Source of the DNA: Hyphococcus aureus
Lineage (GTDB): Bacteria; Pseudomonadota; Alphaproteobacteria; Caulobacterales; Parvularculaceae
NCBI RefSeq assembly: GCF_042643165.1
Contig: NZ_JBHRSH010000001.1
Coordinates: 2,170,001 to 2,234,000 of the forward strand
DNA: 64,000 nucleotides
Direction: 5' to 3'
A model generated the notes under the pieces. It was not told the origin of the DNA. It saw only the letters and a program-made list of their open reading frames with translations, and searched no databases. Both the position numbers and the translations under genes were made by a program. Positions 34,099 to 43,988 of this stretch are shown here, piece by piece (the first letter of the stretch is position 1; each line of letters starts with the position of its first letter).

Positions 34099-36348
34099 AT
34101 GACCAGAGCCAATCGAATTTTTCTTGCCGCCTTATTGGGCGGTTCGTCTTTGTCGGCGATAGCGAGCGCGCCCGTGATGGCGCAAAGCGAGCCTATCGTT
34201 GGCGAAGACGTCATCGTGGTGATTGGCCGCGGCCGGGAAGAAAATGTTCAGGATGTTCCTATTTCGGAAACAGTTTTCACGGCGCAGTCGATCAAGGATG
34301 CGCGCATCGACCAAGTTGACGACTTCTTTGCGCTGACGCCCGGTGTCACCTTTGCAAACGCCCAGGATTCAGGAACGAGCTTTATCACCATCCGCGGCAT
34401 TTCACAGGTCCGCAACGGCGAAGCGCCCGTTGCGGTTGTCGTCGATGATGTGCTGCAGATCAATTCAAGGTCATTTGACCAGCCTCTGTTCGATGTCGAC
34501 AGCATTGAAGTTCTGCGCGGTCCCCAGGGCGCGCTTTATGGCCGGAACGCCACAGGCGGCGCCATTATCATCAACACGGCGATGCCGACCGATGAATTTG
34601 AAGGCTACGGTCAGGTGAGTTACGGCCGCGGGAATGACTTTCAGGTGGAGGGATCGGTTTCGGGACCGATCGTGCCGGGTCGCCTGCTGGGCCGCATTTC
34701 CGCACGCTATTCCGATCGGGATGGCGTCCTCGACAATGTTATTCTCGATGAAAAAGTCGATTACAGCGAAGACATTTCCCTTCGCGGCCATCTTCGGTTC
34801 ATCGCCAGCGATGCGGTGACGGCGGATTTGCGCGGCTCACTCGTCCGTACCGAAGGCGGCGCGCTGAACTACACCTATCAGCCAGCGGTTGTTGAGAAAA
34901 CAACAGGTCTTCCGACCGCTTTTGATTTCACTATCGCCGACGCCGATCTGGTTGAACGCGAGTTCACGGCCAACAATCTTGGCGTTGATAAGCGTGATTC
35001 AGAGCAGGTTTCATTGCGCATCAATGCGGATCTGGGTTTTGCCACACTCCGCTCGGTGACCGCTTATGATCACATCGAAGAGACGACATTCAGCGATCAG
35101 TTTCCCTATACCGCTGCGAGCACCGTCACGCCGGCGCCGCCATTTCCACTGGGTGACGGCATCCAGTCACAACATATCGAGGTTGAGGCGATCAGCCAGG
35201 AATTGCGCCTGACATCGCCTGACGATCAGGCATTTCGCTGGATGGTTGGGGCGTATTACGTCGCCACAGATCGTTTCATCAACTCGTCCATCTATGACGA
35301 TCTTGAGAACGGATTACCGACTGTCTCGAAGCGCATGCCGGTTTTCGATCCTTTGGCGCCGCAAACCAGTTTCATTGCGGATGACAATGACAATGAGGCC
35401 TGGGCGCTGTTCTTCAACGCGGCCTATGACGTTACCGATCGTCTCGAGCTGGCTTTTGCGGGTCGTTACGACAAGGACTCGCGCGAGCAGCAGGTGTCCC
35501 CTTTGCAGGGCAATTATGTGAACGGCGTCTTCGTGTCTCCGACAGGTGTGCCTGGCTCTCTCAACACAGCGGAATTCGACCTGTTTCAACCGAAAGTCAC
35601 GGCGCGCTACGCCGCGCTGGATAATCTCAACCTTTACGCATCCTGGGGCAAAGGCTTCCGTTCGGGCCAGTTTAACCAGAACGGCGTCGGCGCCGTTGCT
35701 GCAGGTGCGGGCGTCATGGGTGTGTCCGACCTTCTGCCACAGGAAGAAACCTCCACCTATGAGGTCGGCTTTAAGTCAACACTGGCGGACGGTGTGACGC
35801 TGAACGCTTCCGGTTACCGCACCAAGGTCGAGAACGCGCCGTATTTCGTGTTCATCGGCGCCGTCAGCGCGCAGGTTCTGGTTCCGGTCGATGAGATCGA
35901 GATCTGGGGCGGCGAAGTTGAACTGACGGCTAATCTTTATGACGGCCTCGATTTCTACGCTGGCTTCGGACTGGCGGACAGCGAGATCAACGCCTACACG
36001 GTCAATCCGGCGGCCGTTGGCAATTACGCTCCCTACGTTGCGAAAACGACGTTCAACACCGGATTGCAATATCGTACGCCGATTACAAATATGATCGGGA
36101 TTTTCGGCCGCGTAGATTACGAGCGTCGCGGCGAACAGTTCTGGGATCCTGAAAACACTACAGCCCGCTCGGCGCTGGATCTTGTCAATATTCGCGGCGG
36201 TTTCGAGGCGAATGACGGCTCCTGGGCGCTGACGGCGTCCGTCGATAATCTGACCGACGAAGTCTACAACTCTGAATGGGTTCTTGGCGGCTTCGCCAAT
36301 GCTGGCGTGCCTCGCTTGTGGCGTGTTGATCTGCGGGTCAACTTTTAA
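34099..36348 (+). CDS. TonB-dependent receptor (749 aa)
   Basis: Outer-membrane receptor. ATG 34099 has GGGAGGGG about 7 bp upstream and starts a signal peptide ending APVMAQ. A TonB-box-like DVIVVIGRGREENVQDVPIS follows. The plug has ITIRGISQVRNGEAPVAVVVDDVLQ and SIEVLRGPQGALYGRNATGGA. The barrel ends LWRVDLRVNF. All domains are complete. It lies between the regulators and the HyuAB genes, so it most likely imports the compound degraded by them. A hairpin at 36360 separates it from hyuA but is not a strong terminator, so read-through is likely. Confidence 0.95.
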   Translation: MTRANRIFLAALLGGSSLSAIASAPVMAQSEPIVGEDVIVVIGRGREENVQDVPISETVFTAQSIKDARIDQVDDFFALTPGVTFANAQDSGTSFITIRGISQVRNGEAPVAVVVDDVLQINSRSFDQPLFDVDSIEVLRGPQGALYGRNATGGAIIINTAMPTDEFEGYGQVSYGRGNDFQVEGSVSGPIVPGRLLGRISARYSDRDGVLDNVILDEKVDYSEDISLRGHLRFIASDAVTADLRGSLVRTEGGALNYTYQPAVVEKTTGLPTAFDFTIADADLVEREFTANNLGVDKRDSEQVSLRINADLGFATLRSVTAYDHIEETTFSDQFPYTAASTVTPAPPFPLGDGIQSQHIEVEAISQELRLTSPDDQAFRWMVGAYYVATDRFINSSIYDDLENGLPTVSKRMPVFDPLAPQTSFIADDNDNEAWALFFNAAYDVTDRLELAFAGRYDKDSREQQVSPLQGNYVNGVFVSPTGVPGSLNTAEFDLFQPKVTARYAALDNLNLYASWGKGFRSGQFNQNGVGAVAAGAGVMGVSDLLPQEETSTYEVGFKSTLADGVTLNASGYRTKVENAPYFVFIGAVSAQVLVPVDEIEIWGGEVELTANLYDGLDFYAGFGLADSEINAYTVNPAAVGNYAPYVAKTTFNTGLQYRTPITNMIGIFGRVDYERRGEQFWDPENTTARSALDLVNIRGGFEANDGSWALTASVDNLTDEVYNSEWVLGGFANAGVPRLWRVDLRVNF

Positions 36349-36359
36349 CACTCCCCCCG

Positions 36360-36392
36360 GGCGCTCTGCGTTTTATGTGAACGTGGAGCGCC
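36360..36392 (+). terminator. Hairpin between TBDR and hyuA, possible attenuating terminator
   Basis: GGCGCTC/GAGCGCC (36360-36366 with 36386-36392), extended inside by CGTT/AACG after a TG/TG mismatch. It is followed by AAACATTTT rather than a clean T run. It may reduce transcription from the receptor into the enzyme genes. Confidence 0.5.
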
Positions 36393-36441
36393 AAACATTT
36401 TGGGAGGAGCACCGACGCTATAAAATGAATGAAAGGCCTGG

Positions 36442-38493
36442 ATGACGATGCGCGTTGCAACGGATGTCGGCGGCACATTTACAGATCTTGTCTGCATTGA
36501 TGATGACGGCATTCGGATCACAAAATCAGATACAACGCCGCCCAATTTCGAAGAGGGCGTCATTAATGTCTTGGAAAAAGGCGAAATAGATCCGGGTCAG
36601 ATTGACGATTTTGTGCATGGCACCACTGTCGTCATCAACGCGTTATTGTCCCGGCGCGGCGCCAAAACCGGTCTGATCACCACGCGCGGGTTTCGCGATA
36701 TCTTGGAAATAGCGCGCGGCAACCGGCCCGATCTCTTCAATTTCGCATTCAAAAAACCTGCGCCCTTCGTGCCGCGTTATCTGCGCCATGAAATAACCGA
36801 ACGGCTGGATTATCTGGGCCGTGTTGTTGAGCCGCTACAGCTCGATGAAATTGAACCCATTCTGGAGGCGCTGAAATCCGAAGGCGTTCAGGCCGTCGCC
36901 ATTTGTTGCCTCCACGCCTATGTCAATCCTGAGCATGAGCTGGCGATTGAAGCGCGCATCCGCGAATTATGGCCGGAGGTGTCAGTGATTGCGTCGCATA
37001 AGGTATGCGGCGAATGGCGTGAATATGAGCGCACCAGCACGGCGGTGCTGTCAGCTTATGTCCATCCGATTGCAAAAGGCTACCTTGCGTCGCTGGACGA
37101 AAAGCTGAGTGCGCGCGGACTTTCCGGAAAACCATTGATCATGCGCTCCAATGGCGGCGTCGCGACAGTTGAAGGCGCGCGCAACGATCCGATTTCGATG
37201 GTGGAGTCGGGCCCGGCCAGCGGCGTTCTCGGCGCCGCGGCGCTGGGCAAACAGATCGGTGAGCCGAACCTCATCGCGCTTGATATCGGCGGGACCACGG
37301 CGAAGACCGCGTTGATAGAAAGCGGCGCGGCGAAAATTACAACGTCCTACAAAATCGAATGGGACCGCACCAATCCCGGTTATCCGATCCGCACGCCGGT
37401 GGTCGATCTCGTTGAAATTGGCAATGGCGGCGGCTCTATCGCCTGGGTCGACAAGGGAGGGCGCATGCATGTCGGGCCGCAAAGCGTCGGCTCGCAGCCC
37501 GGTCCCGCAGCTTATGGCCGGGGCGGCAAGCATGTAACGACGACTGACGCGAATCTCGTCCTGGGGCGGATCAATCCAAAACTGTTTCTTGGCGGTGAGC
37601 AGGAGCCCGACTGGGACAGTATCGATCGCGCCTTTGAGCCGCTTATGGAAGCGCTTGGTGAGACCAAGGAGGACATCGCGCGCGGTGTTATTGGCATCGC
37701 CAACGCCAATATGGTCAATGCGCTCAAGCTCGTATCGCTCAACCGGGGATATGATCCGAGAGATTTTGCGCTAATCGCGTTTGGCGGCGGCGGCGCGATG
37801 CATGCGGTTGCGCTTGCCGAAGAACTCATGACACCAAAAGTCATCATTCCCGTCAATTCCTCTGTTTTTTCTGCATGGGGAATGTTGATGTGCGACCTGC
37901 GCCGGGACTTTCTGAAGACCGACGTGAAAAGCGTTACTTCGAGTGCAGCTGAAGCGATTGAAGCCACTTATGAAGCGATGGAGGCGCAGGCTCGCGAAAC
38001 CTGTCTCGCCGAAGGCATGCCCGCCGAAGCCATGCGTGTCGAGCGCTTTGCAGACATGCGGTATGCAGGCCAGGAACATACTGTCAAAGTGCCGGCGCCG
38101 CATGAGCGGCTCGATCCTGCGGCTTTGACTGAACTCATTTCGGCGTTTCATCAGGAACACATGCGAGAATACACATTTCAGCTCGATAGCGATGTTGAAC
38201 TTGTGAATTTTCACGTTGTCGTCTTTGCCGATATCGACAAAAAGCCGCTGCCGGCGCTTCCCGTGACGGGGCGTAATGTGTCCGAGGCTCTAAAAGGCGT
38301 CCGCAAAATAGACTTCGATGCCGACGGCGTTCACGACACGAACGAATACGCCTTGTCTCTGATCGAGCCGGGCATGGCGATTGCCGGCCCCGCTGTGCTG
38401 GAAGACCCGACAGCCACCATTGTCATCTCTCCGGGTAAACGCGCGGAAATGGACGCTTATGGCAACATCCATATCCAGATGAGGACGTCATGA
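36442..38493 (+). CDS. hyuA: Hydantoinase/oxoprolinase A-type subunit (copy 1)
   Basis: ATP-binding subunit of the HyuA/HyuB family, 683 residues. Characterised members include N-methylhydantoinase, 5-oxoprolinase, caprolactamase and acetone/acetophenone carboxylases, all of which phosphorylate a carbonyl before ring opening or carboxylation. VATDVGGTFTDLV at the N-terminus and ALDIGGTTAKTAL near residue 280 are the two phosphate loops of this actin/Hsp70-like fold. HGTTVVINAL, GFRDILEIARGNRPDLFN, GNGGGSIAWVD and VGPQSVGSQPGPAAYG are the conserved blocks. It overlaps hyuB by 4 bp (ATGA), so the subunits are made together. A close paralogue is encoded at 40202. The start could also be the ATG two codons later. 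Confidence 0.93.
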   Translation: MTMRVATDVGGTFTDLVCIDDDGIRITKSDTTPPNFEEGVINVLEKGEIDPGQIDDFVHGTTVVINALLSRRGAKTGLITTRGFRDILEIARGNRPDLFNFAFKKPAPFVPRYLRHEITERLDYLGRVVEPLQLDEIEPILEALKSEGVQAVAICCLHAYVNPEHELAIEARIRELWPEVSVIASHKVCGEWREYERTSTAVLSAYVHPIAKGYLASLDEKLSARGLSGKPLIMRSNGGVATVEGARNDPISMVESGPASGVLGAAALGKQIGEPNLIALDIGGTTAKTALIESGAAKITTSYKIEWDRTNPGYPIRTPVVDLVEIGNGGGSIAWVDKGGRMHVGPQSVGSQPGPAAYGRGGKHVTTTDANLVLGRINPKLFLGGEQEPDWDSIDRAFEPLMEALGETKEDIARGVIGIANANMVNALKLVSLNRGYDPRDFALIAFGGGGAMHAVALAEELMTPKVIIPVNSSVFSAWGMLMCDLRRDFLKTDVKSVTSSAAEAIEATYEAMEAQARETCLAEGMPAEAMRVERFADMRYAGQEHTVKVPAPHERLDPAALTELISAFHQEHMREYTFQLDSDVELVNFHVVVFADIDKKPLPALPVTGRNVSEALKGVRKIDFDADGVHDTNEYALSLIEPGMAIAGPAVLEDPTATIVISPGKRAEMDAYGNIHIQMRTS

Positions 38494-40184
38494 ACGATCA
38501 CAAGACGGACAAGTTTAGCCAGGAGATCATCAAGAACGCGTTGGTGGCTATCGGCGATGAGATGTTTGAGGCCATGGCGCGCTCCAGCATGAGTCCCATC
38601 ATCTATGAAGTGCTGGATTATTCAGTCGGACTGACGACGAAAGACGGCGACCTGATCGCACAGGGCAATGGAACCACCGTTTTCCTCGGCATGATCGATG
38701 CGCTGGTGAAAGAAATCATTGAGAAGTTTGGCGCCAAGGGTGACATCAAACCGGGCGACGTTTTTATCAGCAACGATCCTTATTACGGCACGCATCTTTC
38801 CGATGTGGCGCTCGCCAAGCCGATTTTCCATCAAGGCGCGCTTGTGGGTTTTGCTGTCAATAAGGCGCACTGGGTCGATGTCGGCGGCATGGCGCCCGGG
38901 AGTTTCACGCCCGCCTCAACCGAGATCTATCAGGAGGGTCTGCAGATCCCGACCATGAAGGTCGTGGATGAGGGTAAGGTTCTGCAGCCGATCCTCGATC
39001 TGATTTCCGCGAATATCCGCATGCCGAAAGAGTCGCTTGGCGACTTCTGGGCGGGTGTTGCGGCCAACAATGTCGGTGCGGAACGCCTCGTCATGCTCTA
39101 TGAAAAATATGGCGCCGAGGCGATGACGACGGCGATGGAGGGGCTGCTCGATTATGGCGAGGCCATGATTGCAGAGGAGCTGACAAAACTTCCGAAAGGC
39201 GTTTTCGAAGCGGAAGACTGGATTGACGACGATGGTCAGGGCGAAGACCCCCTGCGGGTTTGCGTGCGCATCGAGATCAGTGACGAGACCTTCAAGGTTG
39301 ATTTCACCGGGTCAGCGCCGCAGGCGCTGGGGCCGATCAATCACGGCCGCACCGCGCTCGTCGCTGCGGTTCGCACCATTTTCAAGGCGCTGACCAATCC
39401 GCAAATCCCGTCGAACGGTGGCTGCTTTCGCGCGCTCGAAATTATCTGTCCCGACCGGACGGTTTTCACCGCAGAGCGCCCGGCGCCTGTCTCCACCTAT
39501 TGGGAGACGATGCTTTACGCCGAGGATTTGATCTGGAAAGCGATGGCGGAGCATTTACCCGATCGCTTAAGCGCGGGGCATGTTTTGTCGGTCTGTGCGT
39601 TTATTCTTTCGGCCAAGCATCCGGAAACAGATGAAGATGTTATCCTGGTGCAGCCATTGGTTGGCGGCTGGGGCGCCATGAGCGACCGCGATGGACTGAA
39701 CGGCCAGTTTTCCATCGCTGACGGTGAGACCTACAATATTCCAGTTGAGATCCAGGAAGCCCGTTACGGCGTTCGCATCAACCAATATGCGCTTCACAAT
39801 GAAGATGGCGGAGAAGGCAAATTCCGCGGCGGAAAAGGCGTCTATCTGGACTACGAAATCCTGTGCGATCAGGCGCATTTCAGCGGCAGTTTCGGCCGCT
39901 TCAAATTTCCGCCCTGGGGCGCGGCAGGCGGCGCCAAAGGCTCCTCCAACTATGTCGAATTGATCCGCAAAGACGGCTCAAAGGATACAAGAGAAGTCTA
40001 TGGCAAGCCTTCCCGCGTACAGATGAGGAAAGGCGACATCGTTCGCTGCGTCACTGCGACGGGCGGTGGTTGGGGCGATCCCCATGAGCGTTCCGAAGCA
40101 GAGATCGCAGACGATCTCAAAAACGATTTCATTACAAAAGAACAAGCGGCGCGTTTTTACAAACGTCCATACGCGGCTGAGTAG
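38490..40184 (+). CDS. hyuB: Hydantoinase/oxoprolinase B-type subunit (copy 1)
   Basis: Partner subunit of the HyuA at 36442, 564 residues. GDEMFEAMARSSMSPIIYEVLDYSVGL, GDVFISNDPYYGTHLSDVALAKPIF, KAHWVDVGGMAPGSFTP and FWAGVAANNVGAERL are diagnostic HyuB blocks. The SNDP..GTHL..D element supplies metal/substrate ligands in this family. A Gly-rich C-terminus (TGGGWGDPHERS) completes it. Reading begins at an ATGA overlap with hyuA. It lies 17 bp before the second hyuA, which places all four Hyu genes in one operon. Substrate preference (lactam, hydantoin or ketone) cannot be read directly. Confidence 0.93.
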   Translation: MNDHKTDKFSQEIIKNALVAIGDEMFEAMARSSMSPIIYEVLDYSVGLTTKDGDLIAQGNGTTVFLGMIDALVKEIIEKFGAKGDIKPGDVFISNDPYYGTHLSDVALAKPIFHQGALVGFAVNKAHWVDVGGMAPGSFTPASTEIYQEGLQIPTMKVVDEGKVLQPILDLISANIRMPKESLGDFWAGVAANNVGAERLVMLYEKYGAEAMTTAMEGLLDYGEAMIAEELTKLPKGVFEAEDWIDDDGQGEDPLRVCVRIEISDETFKVDFTGSAPQALGPINHGRTALVAAVRTIFKALTNPQIPSNGGCFRALEIICPDRTVFTAERPAPVSTYWETMLYAEDLIWKAMAEHLPDRLSAGHVLSVCAFILSAKHPETDEDVILVQPLVGGWGAMSDRDGLNGQFSIADGETYNIPVEIQEARYGVRINQYALHNEDGGEGKFRGGKGVYLDYEILCDQAHFSGSFGRFKFPPWGAAGGAKGSSNYVELIRKDGSKDTREVYGKPSRVQMRKGDIVRCVTATGGGWGDPHERSEAEIADDLKNDFITKEQAARFYKRPYAAE

Positions 40185-40201
40185 GGAAGGTATTTGCGGG
40201 C

Positions 40202-42265
40202 ATGACCAAGATTCGAGCGGCCTCGGATGTCGGCGGGACTTTCACCGATCTCGTTTATTTCAATATCGACGAGCAGACCGGCGAAGTCCGCTCCGTTGAA
40301 ACGGAAAAAGCGCACACAACCCCTCCCAATTTTGAAAAAGGGGTGGCCGACGCCTTCACCAAGGCCGGGGTGTCGCTGGAGGATGTTGAATTCTTCGCCC
40401 ATGGCACCACGGTGGTCATCAATGCGCTGATGGAGCGCAAGGGCGTGAAAACCGCCCTGATTACGACAGAAGGCTTTCGCGATATTCTCGAAATCGCCCG
40501 CGGCAATAGGCCCGACTTTTTCAATTTGAAATATCAGAAACCGGAACCGTTTATTCCGCGTTATCTGCGCCGTGAAGTTGTTGAGCGTATGAATTACAAG
40601 GGCGATATCCTGACGCCGCTGGACCTGTCCGGGATCGATCCGATCATTGACGAGTTCAAGAAAGAAGGCGTTGAGGCGATCGCTGTCTGCCTGCTGCACA
40701 GCTACGCCAATCCGGTTCACGAGATTGAAATAGCCCAACATATTCGAAAGCTCTGGCCGGACGTATCCGTCGTCGCCTCGCATGAGATTTCGCGGGAGTG
40801 GCGGGAATATGAACGCACGAATACCGCTGCTGTGTGCGCCTATGTGCAACCAACCACGGAGCAATATCTCGGCAAGCTCGAAAAACGTTTGCAGGAAGAC
40901 GCGTTCAAGGGCGTGTTCTATGTGATGCAGTCCAATGGCGGTATTGATACGGTAGCCGCGACAAAGAAAACGCCAATTTCCATCGTTGAATCCGGACCGG
41001 CGAGCGGGGTGCTTGGCGCTGCGGCGCTCGGCGAAGCGTTGGGCATTAAAAATATCATTGCATTCGATATCGGCGGGACGACGGCGAAATGTTCGCTCAT
41101 CGATAATGGCGAAGTGTCGGTCACGAGCCAGTACATGATCGAGCGCAGCGAAAAATCCGCAGGCTATCCGATCATGACGCCAGTGGTGGATATCGTTGAG
41201 ATCGGCAATGGCGGCGGCTCGATCGGTTGGGTAGACGAGCACGGAAAAATGCATGTGGGCCCCCAAAGCGCTGGCGCGGCGCCGGGGCCGGTCGCCTACG
41301 GCAAGGGCGGCGTCGAGCCCACTACTACTGACGCAAATCTCATGATGCGCCGGATAAATCCGAATTACTTTATCGGCGGTGAAATTGAGGCGGACATGGC
41401 TTCGGTTGAAGCGGCCTTTGCGAAGCTGGGCGCCAGGCTTGGTTTGTCCGCACAGGAAGCGGCGCGCGGTGTGGTCCGGATCGCCAATAACAATATGACG
41501 AATGCGCTGAAGCTGGTGTCGATCAACCGCGGCTATGATCCGCGCGATTTCACCATGGTGGCGTTTGGCGGGGGCGGCGCCATGCATGCGACGGCGCTTG
41601 CAGCGGAGCTGAACATTCCAAAGGTCATCATACCTGCCCATTCCGCCGTGTTTTCCGCCTGGGGCATGCTGATGTCTGATCTGCGCCGAGATTATATACG
41701 CACGCTGCCATGCCTTTTTGTTCCGTCGACGGCGCCGCTGGTCAGCGACACTTTTGCAGAGATGGAGCGTGAAGCGATCGCAGCCTACAAGGCGGAAGGC
41801 ATCGCCGATGACCGCATCCTTCTCGAACGCGCCCTATCCATGCGCTATCAGGGGCAGGAGCATTCGGTTCGTGTGCCGGTAGGCGCGAGCGCGCTGACGG
41901 AAAACGATATCGCGTCCATTATCGAAGACTTTAAGGCCGCCTATGAGCGCGAATACACCTACAGGCTCGATAACGCTGTTGAGGTCGTCAATTTTTCTAT
42001 TGTGGCCTATGCGAATGTCGACCGTCCGGCGCTTGCTGTTATCGAAGAGGGGCCGGATGCGGAAAAGGCCCTTAAAGGCAGCCGCAGGGTCGATTTTGAC
42101 AAGGAAGGCACGCTCGATACGGCGATCTATGACCGCAAGCTGCTTGGGCGCGGCGCCGACATTTCCGGTCCGGCGATTATTGAGGAAGCCGGCTCCACGA
42201 CCGTGGTGTTCCCGGGCCAGCGCGTCACTGTCGATGATTACGGCAATTTACATATAGATATTTAG
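40202..42265 (+). CDS. hyuA: Hydantoinase/oxoprolinase A-type subunit (copy 2)
   Basis: Second HyuA-type subunit, 687 residues. AASDVGGTFTDLVYF opens the protein and IAFDIGGTTAKCSL is near residue 285. HGTTVVINAL, GFRDILEIARGNRPDFFN, REWREYERTNTA, SGPASGVLGAAALG, GNGGGSIGWVDE, TDANLMMRRINPNYF and VFSAWGMLMSDLRRDYIRT follow. These blocks match copy 1 almost word for word, so the two arose by duplication. The ATG at 40202 is 17 bp after hyuB copy 1, and the next hyuB begins 5 bp after its stop. Two different A-B pairs could make one mixed complex, as acetophenone carboxylase has more than two Hyu-like subunits, or two enzymes acting in series. Confidence 0.93.
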   Translation: MTKIRAASDVGGTFTDLVYFNIDEQTGEVRSVETEKAHTTPPNFEKGVADAFTKAGVSLEDVEFFAHGTTVVINALMERKGVKTALITTEGFRDILEIARGNRPDFFNLKYQKPEPFIPRYLRREVVERMNYKGDILTPLDLSGIDPIIDEFKKEGVEAIAVCLLHSYANPVHEIEIAQHIRKLWPDVSVVASHEISREWREYERTNTAAVCAYVQPTTEQYLGKLEKRLQEDAFKGVFYVMQSNGGIDTVAATKKTPISIVESGPASGVLGAAALGEALGIKNIIAFDIGGTTAKCSLIDNGEVSVTSQYMIERSEKSAGYPIMTPVVDIVEIGNGGGSIGWVDEHGKMHVGPQSAGAAPGPVAYGKGGVEPTTTDANLMMRRINPNYFIGGEIEADMASVEAAFAKLGARLGLSAQEAARGVVRIANNNMTNALKLVSINRGYDPRDFTMVAFGGGGAMHATALAAELNIPKVIIPAHSAVFSAWGMLMSDLRRDYIRTLPCLFVPSTAPLVSDTFAEMEREAIAAYKAEGIADDRILLERALSMRYQGQEHSVRVPVGASALTENDIASIIEDFKAAYEREYTYRLDNAVEVVNFSIVAYANVDRPALAVIEEGPDAEKALKGSRRVDFDKEGTLDTAIYDRKLLGRGADISGPAIIEEAGSTTVVFPGQRVTVDDYGNLHIDI

Positions 42266-42270
42266 GGCGA

Positions 42271-43956
42271 ATGATTATGTCTTCAGCCGCAGAAAAACTG
42301 TCCGCCGAGTTTGATCCGATCACGATCGAAATCATTCAGAGCTCGCTATCGGCGATCACGGATGAGATGTTCGCCACCATGCGGCGCACCGCCATGAGTT
42401 CGATCATTTACGAAGTGCTCGATTTTGGCGTCGCTCTGTTCAATGAACGTGGCGAGTTGGCGAGTTCAGGATCGGGCATTCCGGGGTTTATCGGCATGCT
42501 GGAGCCGGGCGTCGCGGCGATCACCAAAAAATTTGACGCTGACGATATTCGCGACGGCGATATCTTCATGTTGAACATTCCCCATCATGGCGGCGTCAGT
42601 CACATCAATGATGTTGTGATGATCTTGCCTGTGTTCTCCCATGGGGCGCTGATTGGCTGGCTCGCCAACAAGGCCCACTGGGTCGATCTGGGGGGGGCGT
42701 TCCCAGGCGGCATTAGTCCGGACGCCACGGAAATCTATCAGGAAGGCCTCCAGCTTCCCGGGATCAAGGTCATTGATCGCGGCGAGGTCAATCAGGCGGT
42801 GCTGGACATTATTCTAATAAACTCCCGCGTTCCGGAAACCACTAAGGGTGATTTCTGGGCCGGCGTCGCCTCCATGCGTGCGGGCCAGAAGCGGTTTCTC
42901 AGCCTTGCCGAAAAATATGGCGATGACGCGGTGCGTTACGCCATGACGGACTATCTTGCGCTTGGCGAGAAAATCGCCCGCGCCGCCATGGCTGACTTAC
43001 CAAAAGGCGCCTTCACCGCTGAAGAAACCCTGGAAGACGGCCGGGTGATCAAGGCGGCGATCACCATCACCGACGATACGTTCAGCGTTGATCTTCGCGG
43101 CAATCCCGCACAAACCAAGACATCGCTGAACTCGTCACGGGATGCGACCTTTGTCGACTGCCAGATGATTTTCAAGGCGATCACAAGCCCGGAAACCTTT
43201 GGCAATGCCGGCTCCTTTCGTCCGATCGAGCTGCTGACGGATGAAGGGTCGATCTTCGACGCCAAATATCCGGCGGCGATGAGCATCTATTACGAAACAA
43301 GCATGCTGCTTTTCGATCTTTTGTGGAAAGCGCTCGCGCAAGCCATGCCCAATCGATTGACGGCCGGGCATTATGCTTCGATCTGCGGCACCTTTATGGG
43401 CGGGCCCCATCCGGAAACTGGTCATGTACATGGCATTGTTGAGCCGCAACTCGGCGGATGGGGCGCGTCGAAGGAGCATGACGGCGTTAATGCGCTTTAT
43501 ACCGGCTATCACGGTGATACGTTCAACGTGCCGGTCGAAGTGACCGAGCAGCGCAACGGGTTGATGGTCGACCGTCTCGCCCTGAATGAAGCGAGCGGGG
43601 GAGAGGGCGAGCGTATCGGCGGCAAGGGCATCCTGCTGGATTATCGAATTCTCGCCGAAGACTGGTGGCTGACCATGGCCTATACGCGCTCCGAGACCGG
43701 ACCATGGGGACTGGAAGGCGGCTTGCAAGGCTCAACCAATTATGTGGAAGTCGTCAAGGCGAATAGCGAGCCCGTGCGCTATTCGGCCTGCACGGCGATA
43801 CCGCTGGGCGTCAATGATGTGGTGAAAGTTTACACTGCGACGGGCGGAGGCTATGGCGATCCGAAAAAACGGTCTCGGGAAAAGGTTCTTGAAGACATCA
43901 AGAACGGGTATGTTTCCAAAGAGCGAGCAAAAGAAATTTACGGTGTTGACGGCTGA
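42271..43956 (+). CDS. hyuB: Hydantoinase/oxoprolinase B-type subunit (copy 2)
   Basis: Second HyuB-type subunit, 561 residues. It starts at ATG 42271 or ATG 42277 (MSSAAEKLS). ITDEMFATMRRTAMSSIIYEVLDFGVAL, GDIFMLNIPHHGGVSHINDVVMILP, KAHWVDLGGAFPGGISP and FWAGVASMRAGQKRF are the family blocks. Where copy 1 has SNDPYYGTHLSD, this copy has LNIPHHGGVSHINDV, so the metal/substrate loop differs (an extra His-rich element), hinting at a different substrate or role. The C-terminal TGGGYGDPKKRSREKV is intact. It ends 32 bp before the amidohydrolase gene in the same operon. Confidence 0.92.
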   Translation: MIMSSAAEKLSAEFDPITIEIIQSSLSAITDEMFATMRRTAMSSIIYEVLDFGVALFNERGELASSGSGIPGFIGMLEPGVAAITKKFDADDIRDGDIFMLNIPHHGGVSHINDVVMILPVFSHGALIGWLANKAHWVDLGGAFPGGISPDATEIYQEGLQLPGIKVIDRGEVNQAVLDIILINSRVPETTKGDFWAGVASMRAGQKRFLSLAEKYGDDAVRYAMTDYLALGEKIARAAMADLPKGAFTAEETLEDGRVIKAAITITDDTFSVDLRGNPAQTKTSLNSSRDATFVDCQMIFKAITSPETFGNAGSFRPIELLTDEGSIFDAKYPAAMSIYYETSMLLFDLLWKALAQAMPNRLTAGHYASICGTFMGGPHPETGHVHGIVEPQLGGWGASKEHDGVNALYTGYHGDTFNVPVEVTEQRNGLMVDRLALNEASGGEGERIGGKGILLDYRILAEDWWLTMAYTRSETGPWGLEGGLQGSTNYVEVVKANSEPVRYSACTAIPLGVNDVVKVYTATGGGYGDPKKRSREKVLEDIKNGYVSKERAKEIYGVDG

Positions 43957-43988
43957 AAGGCCGTGAACCTGAAACGGGAACAATAGCC

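Noticed and set aside
40157..41641. 494-codon minus-strand open frame
   Set aside because: Antisense to hyuA copy 2; the translated sequence is low-complexity Arg/His-rich with no family motif.
36442..43956. Classical dihydropyrimidinase-type hydantoinase
   Set aside because: The HyuA/HyuB sequences belong to the ATP-dependent family, and the nearby amidohydrolase is of the dipeptidase-like subgroup, not the D-hydantoinase type.
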